Shown here in pieces: positions 1-10,961 of a stretch of DNA of 64,000 nucleotides. Position 1 is the first letter of the stretch; every line of letters starts with the position of its first letter. Under the pieces are notes generated by a model, which did not search any database, was not told the DNA's origin, and saw nothing but the letters and a program-made list of their open reading frames with translations. Source of the DNA: Cydia pomonella (Eukaryota; Arthropoda; Insecta; Lepidoptera; Tortricidae); the NCBI RefSeq assembly GCF_033807575.1, contig NC_084727.1, positions 6,386,001-6,450,000 of the forward strand, in the 5' to 3' direction. The position numbers were made by a program, and so were the translations under genes.

Positions 1-690
1 CACCCATATCGATTTTTAAGAAAAATTAATGTCCGCCATCTTGGATTTCAAAATTGACGTCATTTTCGTAATCGGAATCCCGAGGAACCTCGGATATGAC
101 ACCCATATCGACTTTTAAGAAAAAAAAAATATCCGCCATCTTGGATTTCAAAATGAACGTCATTTTCGTAATCGGATCCCCGAGGAACCTCGGAGATGAC
201 ACCCATATCGATTTTTAAGAAAAATTAATGTCCGCCATCTTGGATTTCAAAATGAACGTCATTTTCGTAATCGGAACCCCGAGGAACCTCGGAGATGACA
301 CCCATATCGATTTTTAAGAAAAATTAATGTCCGCCATCTTGGATTTCAAAATAGACGTCATTTTCGTAATCGGAATCCCGAGGAACCTCGGATATGACAC
401 CCATATCGACTTAAGAAAAAATAATTTCCGCCATCTTGGATTTCAAAATGAACGTCATTTTCATAATCGGATCCCCGAGGAACCTCAGAGATGACACCCA
501 TATCGATTTTTAAGAAAAAATAATGTTCGCCATCTTGGATTGCAAAATGGACGTCATTTTCGTAATCGGAACCTCGAAGAACCTCGGAGATGACACCCAT
601 ACCGATTTTTAAGAAAAATGAATGTCCGCCATCTTGGGTTCCATAATGGATGTCATTTTCGTAATCGGCACCCTGAGGACTTTCAAAAAT
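1..690. repeat. ~99-bp tandem repeat, about 7 copies, open at the left edge
   Basis: The block beginning CACCCATATCGA recurs at about 1, 100, 200, 299, 398, 495 and 594. Each unit contains GTCCGCCATCTTGGATTTC, then ACGTCATTTTCGTAATCGG and GAGGAACCTCGG. Copies differ by point changes and small indels. Because 99 is a multiple of three, a minus-strand frame stays open over several copies; I treat that as non-coding. Confidence 0.92.
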
Positions 691-906
691 AATGAAAACA
701 TCAAATACTACATGATACATATACAAACAGAAGCAAGAAACAATTTCTTGCTTTTTAAAGTCTTAAACTACTCATAATTTCTTAAAATAAGTTATAAAAC
801 ATGTCCGCCATTTTGAATTTGAAAATTGATATCATAATTATGATATATTTTTGTTTACACTGAGACAAATAATTAGCACATGTCGTATGAAATATTTTAA
901 TTGTGT
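691..906. other. AT-rich stretch, nothing recognised
   Basis: No exon, hairpin or shared repeat was seen. One more weak match to the repeat core (GTCCGCCATTTTG near 802) may be a decayed unit. Confidence 0.4.
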
Positions 907-1246
907 GTTTTTTATTTTTATTTTTATATTACGTCGGTGGCAAACAAGCATACGGCCTGCCTGATGGTAAGCAGTATCCGTAGCCTATGTACGCCTGCAA
1001 CTCCAGAGGAGTTACATGCGCGTTGCCGACCCTAACACCCTCCCGCCCCTCGTTGAGCTCTGGCAACCTTACTCACCGGCAGGAACACAACACTATGAGT
1101 AGGGTCTAGTGTTATTTGGCTGCGATTTTCTGTAAGGTGGAGGTACTTCCCCAGTTGGGTTCTGCTCTAGATCTGGAATGACATCCGCTGTGCTGTGCCC
1201 TACCACACAGAGCCAGATGACATTTACAATGCCCATACCTCTCTTA
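907..1246 (-). mobile_element. Non-LTR 3'-tail family T, minus copy
   Basis: About 330 bp running, on the minus strand, from GAGAGGTATGGGCATTGTAA to the A-rich end after GCTTGTTTGCCACCGACGTA. The same sequence occurs at 6683, 10880, 12128, 20607 and 32793, with fragments at 40408 and 52310. Common A-rich ends and variable 5' ends show retroposition by a LINE or a SINE sharing its tail. Confidence 0.85.
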
Positions 1247-1303
1247 TAATGCCTGTGCTAAAAATGTGATTGCGAACTACCTGCAATAACTACCTGCAAT
1301 AAG

Positions 1304-1757
1304 TACCTGGGCGACCGAGCTTTGCTCGGTTATAACTATTTATTGTAATATGGTGGTGTATAGGTGATAATCTTAACTACATTCTTTTACTAAATTAAAC
1401 TTGTCTAAAACAATAAAAATTAAAAAATTATATATAAAATTGAACATATAAAAAAAAACAAAAGTTAGTCACCATGCGAGATTCGAACCCGTAACACTCG
1501 TTTAGCAGTCCGCGTCTTAACCCGCTGGACCAGACGGACAGTGGCCGGCAAAACGAAATTAGCGACCATATTCTGCGTCGAAAGAAAAACGCATGAAAAC
1601 TCGAAAACACGCGTTTTCCCAAACATAAGACTAATCTAGATCGATTGTTTACCCCCAAAAACCCCCATATACCAAATTTCAGCAAAATCGTTAGAGCCGT
1701 TTCCGAGATCCCGGAAATATATATATACAAGAATTGCTCGTTTAAAGGTATAAGATA
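1304..1757 (-). mobile_element. Composite tRNA-derived SINE, family S2, minus copy
   Basis: Same family as 24450-24898 and 46447-46893. Contains a tRNA-like block at about 1463-1543 (minus strand) with A-box-like TGGTCCAGCGGGTTAAGACG and B-box-like GGGTTCGAATCTCG, resembling tRNA-Ser. One end is GGCGACCGAGC plus a short hairpin; the other is a (TA)n run and AATTGCTCGTTTAAAGGTAT, an RTE-like tail. Confidence 0.8.
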
Positions 1758-1971
1758 ATTAGGCATTAAAACACTCGTGTGATCTTTTTAAGAAACTCAC
1801 TTCGTTCGTTTCCTAAGCCCACACTCGTGTATTTTAATGCCTTTTATTATGTAGCAGTAACATAAACTACTAATATATGTTGAAAGTAAGTACAGACGGC
1901 TAACACAATGGTAACAAAAGACAAAAGTTTTGAAAATGTAATTTTCATCATCGTCACTTGGCTGTACATTT

Positions 1972-2084
1972 GAGGGCCTATCGCGAACCACGTTCGACGT
2001 GTTACCTCTCTGTCGCACTTGTAAATTCGTACGTAAGTATGACAGGGAGGCAACACGTCGAACGTGGTTCGCAGTAAGCCCTCT
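1972..2084. mobile_element. Palindromic MITE, ~32-bp near-perfect arms
   Basis: GCGAACCACGTTCGACGTGT at 1982 is mirrored by its reverse complement ending near 2072, around a spacer of about 27 bases. The GAGGGC ends also pair. No transposase. Confidence 0.82.
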
Positions 2085-3298
2085 GATCCCACCTCAATTA
2101 GTCTTTTGTACGCCGATATAGCCTTCGACTCAATGTATAATCTACTTTTTATGGAAACGTAGTTCCTCCTTCCCGTAGAAATATTTAACTTTCCCATCAC
2201 CAAGAAAGATTATTTGCTCGCAGTTATTAGCTGCTCAATTCCTCGTTTTTTCTCTGTTACTAAGTCAGTACAGTACACATATCAAACATTTTTCACTCAT
2301 TTGGAAGTCATAATAACTTTTATTCTATAATTAAATTCATGTAATGTCCGCATCTAATTTATATGCACGATAAACAAACAAATGAATGATTTGAAAGAAA
2401 AGACAAACAGCGCTTGCGAAGCTGAGCGGGGGGCGCGGGCGGGGCGAGGTATCTATCGCTCACTAGGTCGGCTACGATAGGCTCCCGCGCGCCGAGCCGA
2501 CATGTTGACGGACCAGCGCGGCGTGGTTATGAATTTCGCGCCTTTTTAAGTTGATTTTACTATTACAATGCAAGCTACACACAGATATTTCTTACTTTCC
2601 ATAAAATGGCTGCATATATTATTTTATAGTAATAGACTTATCTCTACGGACTTTAATTCAATATTAGATCTTACAGGACAAAAAACGCATATTAATTGTA
2701 AAGCACATATCCTATTCTTCTAATTTTTTGCCTTGCCTATTAACTTAAGAATTTAGATATGATATTGTGGATTTTTCAAAGTTTAATTCAATATTGACAA
2801 AATAATAAGCTAATTTGAGTTTGACAAAGTAGCACGTTGATTTTTTTTCTAAAAATTTGATAGCATAAAGCCTCATACATATTATAAAAGACGATGCTTA
2901 AATTTTGTACTTTAATTCAATATTCAAAATTCATCAATAAAAATACATAAATACCTTATTTATATCTAACGCTCGTTCTAAATTTTCTTCATATATTACA
3001 AATATGCTTAAAAATATGTCTCATACCAGATAAACATCACTTTTCACTCTTTAGAATTATCGAAACTTATAGGGCAAAAATCCGGTCCCACTATTGGTCT
3101 ATGTAACACGGATACCGGGAGCCCTAGTTATGACCTAGCCTCTTGTATTCATGACATACTTTCACCAGTCATTATCATTCTCATTATTACTCACTTCTTA
3201 AGGGTGCATTTGCCATAGCTGCAACTGTCCCATAGTTGCAATTACCCCACAGTTGCAATTGCCCTGGCTGACCTTATGGTAGTTTCGTTGGTTTAAGC
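2085..3298. other. Gene-free AT-rich DNA with a GC-rich island
   Basis: No exon was recognised, in particular no missing final DPP exon. At 2405-2540 lies an isolated GC-rich patch (runs of G, GCGCGCCGAGCCGACATG) unlike its surroundings; it has no splice-flanked frame matching DPP8/9. At 3200-3270 three short GTTGCAATT-type repeats occur. Confidence 0.4.
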
Positions 3299-3464
3299 AA
3301 AGAGAATAGAGGTGGATTGTCAAAGAAAACTTTGTAGCCACAGCAAATTTACTGCCATCTTTCGACACATGATTAAAACTTTTAGAACGCCATTTGACTT
3401 TGGTCCTTATTCTTTCAGTGATATGTGTTCAATTTGTTAAATATCAAAAAGTGGCGCCATCTTA
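3299..3464. mobile_element. Half-copy of palindromic MITE family P
   Basis: Matches one arm of the element at 25312-25765: AGAGAATA, GGTGGATTGTCAAAGAAAAC, TTTGTAGCCACAG, ATTTACTGCCATC, through AATATCAAAAAGTGGCG. Related pieces at 6203-6511 and 26845-26953. Confidence 0.75.
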
Positions 3465-3721
3465 CCGGGCACTACCTAAAGGTTATAGCGCCATCGCTCG
3501 AAACGATGCAGCTATACCTTTGGCCTTTGATCTATTTCAAATTCTCTATGACTAGATAACCTCTTACTATGCGAAATGAAGTGTAGGGGGCAGCACCTGC
3601 TTGGAAGCGTGAATTGTTTTCCCTTTCGATTCAAATCACAAGATGGCAGACGCTCTCCAACACGGTCTCGATAAAATTTGAAACTTTTGACCGGTAGTAT
3701 GTGTGTAAATTTTCGTGTTAC

Positions 3722-3833
3722 CTGGACCCGATGAGGTTTGCCAAGCCGAACCAGCTCCGACAGCAGCGCCGCCGTGTGGCAAAAATGGACGTTTTCGTCG
3801 GCTAGCCCGTGGATGATTAGTAGACGGCCTTCT
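3722..3833 (-). CDS. DPP9: DPP8/9 exon 18 with the catalytic aspartate (residues 843-880)
   Basis: Encodes EGRLLIIHGLADENVHFCHT, then AALLSELVRLGKPHRVQ, equal to the family's [36 protein letters not shown]. Asp855 is the catalytic acid. Acceptor TTCTACAG, donor GTAACA, so at least one more exon (VYPxERHS with the catalytic His) must follow to the left. Confidence 0.95.
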
Positions 3834-6800
3834 CTGTAGAAAATAGTAGATTATTAACCATGGGATGAAAGGCACTTATTTTTGACGAGATATTGACAAT
3901 GTTTTTCATTTGGAATACGAAGAAATAAAAATACATTTGTAGTATGTTTGGTGGAGGTAAAATAAGCATCATTTAAGTAATGAGGTGTTAAATCAAGAAT
4001 TATTAATTAAAGTAACATTTATTACAATTTTGCACTTATTAGTATCCAGAAAAAATCTTTGATCAATGTACCGTGTTCATGTAATCACAGTGACAATGTC
4101 TATTTTAATTTCGACCTTATTTCCACTACACAGAGCACATATTTGCATAGTATCGAGGCGCACGCACGCAATCACCTAAATATCGCGTGATATGTATAAA
4201 TAACCAATCACAGCTCCGCATCCTTACGAGATATATCTCGGAGCCTTCAGCTCCCACACTTGCTTTCCTATCGCCAGACAAACCACATTACTCAAAATTC
4301 TCACACCAGTGTGCCTAAACTGTATTAAGGTGGTTCGCTTTCCATACAAAAACAATAGGGTTGTTTCCAATTGTTTGAAACTGTTGTATTACGTTCTATA
4401 TTAACTAAAAGTAGCCCTAAAATTCAACTTTTATACTAAAACGGCTTTAAATATGTTAAATTAACAAAATATATTTTGACAGATACTTTCGCGCCCAAAT
4501 ATCAAATATCAAACATTTATTCAGCAAATAGGCCACAGGGGCACTTTTACATGTCCATTTTTACTAAAAAATAAATTTAAAAAAAAAACAATTACAAATA
4601 TCGAATCTATGAAATAATAAATACTTTATTAGAGATGTATACTGTCTCTAAATGTCAAATTACACAAAAAAAACTATGATAAAAAAATAAAACCATAAAA
4701 TACTAAAATTCTTTAGAGATGTATAAGTCTCTAAGTGTCAGAGATAAAATATAAAAATATATATTAAATTATCCTTAGAGATGTAGAGGGTCGCCAAGGC
4801 TTGAATTCTTATATAAATAATTAAAAGACAAAAAAATTAAAACAGACAAGAACCGAATGAAGTGTCTCACGTTAATGTCACTCAAAAGTAAAGTTACATA
4901 CTTTAACATAACCTGTACCCCGTGTAAGCTTAAACAGACCGGTCTCCACAAACAGCACCCGTTCACGAGTATGACGTGTATCTCAGCCATCACGCTCTTT
5001 GAAAATTGCGTGACGTCACAGTTTACGGTTTGACACATAACTACATACACACGTAGAAGATACGAACTGTCAACTGACATTTGTTGTTTATCGCCTAACT
5101 GTCAACAGTGTCAATCCGAGAGTTGAGATGTCATCAGAATCTTCAAAGACGTTTCGAGTTTGGTCACGTGACGTGTGCCAAAAGATATTTTAAATTCAAT
5201 ATTTACAAAAATATGGTCATTACAGGTCCTCTAAAAGTAGTTTAACATGTTCTTATAATCCAAAAGAATTTATTGGGATACAAGTCTGCCCTAAGATTTG
5301 TAGATGGAAACAACCCTATTGCGTTGTATGAAGTCATTACACACTATTACTACGTAAATATGAGCGCAAAAATACATTATATTTTTTATCAATGTAACAT
5401 CAAAATAACGTTTTTTGCGTGATTTCCGTATGAAACAAAGTTTTTCTTTCAATTTAGCGCAAACTAATATTCGAAAGTAGATAGATGCGCACATATTTAT
5501 GTAGTAATAGTGTATAATGACTACATAAAACGCAATTGTTTTTTGTATGGAAAGCGAACCATCTTAATATAGTATTTATTTCTATTTAATTTGTAGTTTG
5601 TTTGCCAAATTATGTAACTCCTTGTTCTCATCTAATATGGAACAACAGTTCTTTTGCCACGGGCTCAAAAGCTAAAAAAAAAAATGCGTGAGCAGTCTAG
5701 GGTTAATAAGAATTAGAGAGAACTTGCGAGGGCGTCAATGGAATATAGATAAATGGAGCGTAGCGACAACTTTCAGCAGGGTTAAATTGGGAATTAGAGC
5801 GTTGTGAGGGGCTTAATGGGGTTTTCATTTGAAATTAAGACCGCAGCGCGGAAAAAAACAGAGCGAAGGTAGAATGTTGAAACATAGTGAGGGTTTCAAT
5901 GAAATTGTAAGACATGAAATGACGTGGAATATTTACTGGTCTGGGAAGAAGGGCGCATGCGCCAGCACGGAGGCGCGCGTGTAGGCGTGCGGCGCGCGCG
6001 CCGGGAGCCCCATGTAGCGCTCCGTGTAGGCCGTGTCGTACAGCCGCCAGCACGTCACCGGAGCCCCCGCCACGCACACGCGGAAGATGTTGGGCCGCGT
6101 CGCCAGCCCCAGCAGGGATAAATACCCACCTGAAAAAAATAACACATGAAGGTAATTGGGCATAACGCGGTGAGTAGTTCTAAGTGAAAGTAAACAACTC
6201 GTGAGGCGCCACTTTTTGATATTTAACACATATCAGTGAAATAATAAGGATCAAAGTCATATGGCGTTCTAAAAGTTTTAATCATGTGTCGAAAGATGGC
6301 TGGATAAATTATTTATTAGTTAATTAGTTATTTATTATTCTGTTCCAGTGTTAATTACCTACACCTTGTACTTAAGATGGACTACTAACCTATCTAAAAC
6401 ATATTTGTGCCTATGAACTGCTGTAAAAAAGAATGAAATAAACGTATTTGTAAATTTACTGCGGCTACAAAATTTTCTTAGACAATCCACCTCTATATCA
6501 AATTCTCTTTGCTAACACAACAGGAAGAACGCGCGCTACTGGTAGCTGAGATCTACCAAAAAGCCCTAGGACCCACTCGTGGAGAGGATGGAACCTGGAG
6601 ACTCCGTAGGAACCAGGAGATTGAAAATCTGGTGTCCGAGCCGAACATCATTGGAGAAACGAAAGAGAGAGAGAGAGTGAGAGAGGTATGGGCATTGTGA
6701 ATGTCATCTCGCTTTATGTGATAGGGCACAGCTCAGCGGACGGAACAACGGAAAACCGCAGCCAAATAACACTAGATCCTCATGGCCTCTTACGGCTACC

Positions 6801-9800
6801 GAGGCTGTCTGCACGACAGTATGCCTACCGCGCGGGCCGCTCGACTTGCGCGATGACGCGGGAGCTAGTGCGATGTGTTGTGGGCGCTCGGGAACAGGGC
6901 CAGCAGGTCGCTTTGTTGTGCTGCGACCTGTCGAAGGCGTTCGATGTTGCCAACCACAGCGTGCTCTCTATCAAACTGCGACACTATGGCATAAGAGGTA
7001 AAGCTCACGCACTCCTAACAGATATGCTTCATGGTAGGTCTCACGCAGTGGTTGCTGACGGAGGTACAGTGAAATCGGAGCCGATATCGACGGCAATGGG
7101 AGTTGCGCAAGGGTCGTCGGTGTCGAATATACTTTTTATTTATTTTTTTATTTAGAAAACAAACAGCCTTTTACAAATATGTCTAAAGTAAATGAACTAA
7201 AAATAGGCCTAAAGTTTCCTACATTACTAAGAAAACTATTTCATAGAAATGTAAATTACGCAATTATAAATTATCGGTTTAGTTGTGTACATGCAAGTAA
7301 GTTAAGAAAACATACAAAAGTATGAAAAATATGACTGGAACCAAATTGATCAATTTCCAGAAAACAAAAATCTTCTCGCTGCTTCTGAATGACCTCCCGA
7401 AAGCAATAACAGCAGGAGAAGCTTATATGCAGTGCCGGATTAAGACATTTTGGTGCCCTAAGCATTTCTAGACCATGGTGCCCCCTCATCAAGATTACAT
7501 TGAATTTTATTGGTAAATTGAGTGACGTTTATTGCCGCATTACTGCTGAGAATAGAATTTTCAATGCGTCACATCATTTTATCACGGAAATTGACAGTAT
7601 TGCAGCAGTATTGTTCCAAGAGTAGGTAAGGTCAAGTGTAAGCAAATTCGAAGACCGTGTTTTGCATAAGTCCGGAGGCCAAGCCAACCATTGTCCAAGT
7701 GTATGCGAAGACGTAAGACATAGGCCGTTCTCCGCAGGGTTTTGCAACCTCTAGAGCTTTCCTGCGAAGCTCATTCATGTGAGGCCGAGCTTCAGTAGAG
7801 GCTTAGCCATTGGCCATTGGTTCTTGTCAGAACCAGTACCAATGGCAACAAATGTCTTAAATAGCAAATTATTGTTTACGAAAACGGGACTTAATAGGGT
7901 ACGGTTAAAAAATAACCTCTGACTAGACGTTTCAAGGACGGCGTTGTCCCCATGGTCTCGGAGAAGACTGTGTAAAGTCGACATCATTATTTTGACGTTG
8001 GAGGTAATTTTAGAACTTAATCAAACGCAATGAAGTCCCGTTTTTTTTAATAATAATGTGTCACAATTAGGCCAATACAATTAGATTTTATCGACTTAAA
8101 AATACGTGTAATCCAAGTTTGCTCCATTCCAGGAGGTGTGCATAAATGTTTCCTTATTTTCAGTTTTTTTGCTTGTACCTAAATCGAAAACGGTACGGCC
8201 GACGGAAAATCTGTTCTAATTACGAGTATTATTAAAATTGATATCTGAGGATCCGAAATGTAATTTAACTATGTTCTTACAATAAAATATATTGATTGAT
8301 TGATTTAAGGTAAGTACCTTCGTAGTAAATTGTAAAAAAAGGTCGACATTTTTTATTTTTTAAAAAATCATGTTAATGATCCGAAAACGCTTTCTTAACA
8401 GTGTCTGATCCACCAAGTGCTATTGTAATTGATAATGGGTTCCTTCTACATCGAGTGGTTTGGCAATCCAAAGGAAAAAATTATCTCCTAAGGATCCCAA
8501 AATGTTTGCACACCTCCTGGGATAGAGCAAACTCGCATTACACGTATTTAGGATCAAATAAATGTATTAAAACAATTTCCAGCTTGCTGGGAATTAATTC
8601 CTCAAAACGCTATTTTAGGATCTAATTTAATTGGCCATTTAGGCCAACAGTGTTTTTAAAGGCAACTTCTAAGGCTGAATGCGCGGAGCGTTCGATCGGC
8701 GCTTACGGATGAGGCCAAAGGTCGAGCTGGAAGAAAACAAGGCTTGAATTTGACCAATGGCGAGGTATGAATAGCTGGACGTCCGGAGCAGGGATCGGAA
8801 CCGGTTTTTTTGCAAAAACATCGAAATAACCATATATTTCGGTTTATTTTATACTCTAAATGTAGGACTCAGTTGTGTTTTCAGATAACGACTTCGTATT
8901 ATTAGATTGCCTAATTAGAAATGAAGTAATTAACAAAGAACGAAAAAATACCGTTTTCGTTCCCATACAAAAAATACCGGTTTCCGATCCCTGGTCCGGA
9001 GCCTCGGATCGCGGCGCGTTATCGTATAATACAACCAATGGCGAGGTGTGAGCAAGGCAGCTCAGCTGCGAAAGAGGACAGCATGGATTTGGATCCGTGG
9101 CCAAGCAAAAGTGAGGCAGTTTGCATAAAGTAGAAGGCCTGGCGTCGCATAAGACCTAACGCCGAACTGCAAAGGAGTGGCTTGAAATCAAACCTATGTA
9201 ATCCTACTGCTCGGCCTTTGGCTTAACTCGAAAGCGCAACTTGATAAGATGCTTTTGTTTTTCGGCCTTTGCAGGGCCCTTTATTACACTTTGACAATTA
9301 GGTCGCAGGATCGCGGCTCTGCAGCACTCGGCCTGGCCGATACATCTGGTGTGTAAGAGAGCAAAATACGCTACAAAATCGGTAATCTACGTCGAGAAAA
9401 TCGGGTGGCCACAAGCCCGACGGTAAAATTTTTTGGCCATGAACTTTGATGGCCTCCGCGTAAGGTTGGAGATGTGCTTACGTGTTCTCACTCTCTTACG
9501 ACCCTTCGTTATTAGATGGGTACTTGCACACATATAAAAAGTTTCGTGTACATAAGTACTACACTACGACTGCGATGCTGATGCAGCCTGCGCGTTTTTT
9601 TTTCCTACGATTTTGGTGCCCCCCTAGACGTGGTGCCCTAAGCAAGTGCTTATTTTGCTTAATGGTTAATCCGGCACTGCTTATATGTATGCCGATGACG
9701 TCGCTGTTGTAGTATCCGCACCTAATATAGATGAACTGGAGCAGCGGCTATATGAAGTTGCTAGTCAGGTGTCGCGGTATTTCAGTGTGAACGGCTTAGT

Positions 9801-10930
9801 ACTAAACCTAAAAAAGACCCATTTCCTGCGTTTCCGACTTGGAGGAAGGGATCCTAGGGATTTAATCGTACTCGTGGACCGTGTCAAAGTAGGTCAGGTC
9901 CAAAACACCGCATTTCTGGGTATTGAACTTGATAGGGGCCTCCAGTGGGGAGCACACACTATCAAAGTTTGTAACAAACTGGCAAGTGCCTGCTTCGCAC
10001 TGCGACGCCTGGCAAGGGTGGTGTCCAGGGATGTGGTAAGATCTTGCTAATTTGCCACTGTGCACTCGATCCTCCAATACGGCGTGGAGCTGTGGGGCCG
10101 CGCTGCCGAATGGGAGCGTGTGTTCCGAGTGCAAAAAAGAGCCATCAGAGCGATTGTGCAGGTAGGACAAAGTACATCTGCAAAACCGCACTTCAAGGAC
10201 CTCCAGATACTCACGCTGCCCTCCATGGTGATATACCAATGACTGTCTATGTGCGATGTCACCTTAATGAATACGCGAGAGGGGCTGACGTCCACGGTCG
10301 TAACTTGCGGAACGCCCACAAACTCTTGGGTGTTAAGCATAGGTTAGCCAAGTCAGCGAAACTAACGCACGTGATCGGGCCGACTGTGTACAACCGACTG
10401 CCGGGTCATGTCACGAATGCACCGTCATTAATTGAATTTGACATGTTAATTTTTTTTTTTTGTAATCATTATTTCAACTATTTTAATTTTACTATGAATC
10501 GTGATTTCATTGTTATTATGTCAATATTATTAATTATTTATTATTCAAATTATGTTTGGATTTGATTTTAATGTACTTACTAACCCCTAGCTATAATGAT
10601 GGTACTAACAATGTTTTATGGAATTCTTACGGTTCTGAAATAAAAATATTTTTTTTTATTAATGAGTTTTAAAATGCAACTGAAAAAATGGCTTATCGAG
10701 CACACTTTTTATAGCTTTAATGAGTTTATAGAGTACAAAATAGGTACCTAAAAACTTAGATTTAATATTAATTTTAATTTTTTATTATTATGTAAAATGT
10801 TACAAATCATGTTTAATAAATAATTAATTTTAAATAATATTGTGACATATAATATGAATTATTATGATTAAATATATGAATATGAATAGTGTTGTGTTCC
10901 TGCCGAGGAGTAAGGTTGCCAGAGCTCAAC

Positions 10931-10961
<31 letters not shown>

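Larger units (their letters stand above)
7430..9679. mobile_element. hAT-like DNA transposon, 2250 bp, non-autonomous, exact 8-bp TSD
   Basis: Ends CAGTGCCGGATTAA (7430) and TTAATCCGGCACTG (9679) are perfect 14-bp inverted repeats; a second matching block GGTGCCCTAAGCA lies just inside. Flanks carry CTTATATG at 7422-7429 and 9680-9687, the 8-bp duplication typical of hAT. No transposase frame remains. The interior holds a large imperfect palindrome (8030-8660) and a nested 205-bp MITE. It disrupts the reverse transcriptase between M and YADD. Confidence 0.93.

Noticed and set aside
358..726. 122-codon minus-strand frame over the 99-bp repeat
   Set aside because: Product of repeat period; copies carry indels, no splice or start context.
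1463..1543. tRNA-like sequences (also near 24600, 27300, 28650, 30890, 41420, 41930, 46680, 48400, 52150)
   Set aside because: All lie in SINE copies with conserved non-tRNA bodies, and none has a proper acceptor stem; not tRNA genes.
2405..2540. GC-rich patch considered as the missing last DPP8/9 exon
   Set aside because: No VYP or ERHS-type coding in any minus frame and no fitting acceptor.
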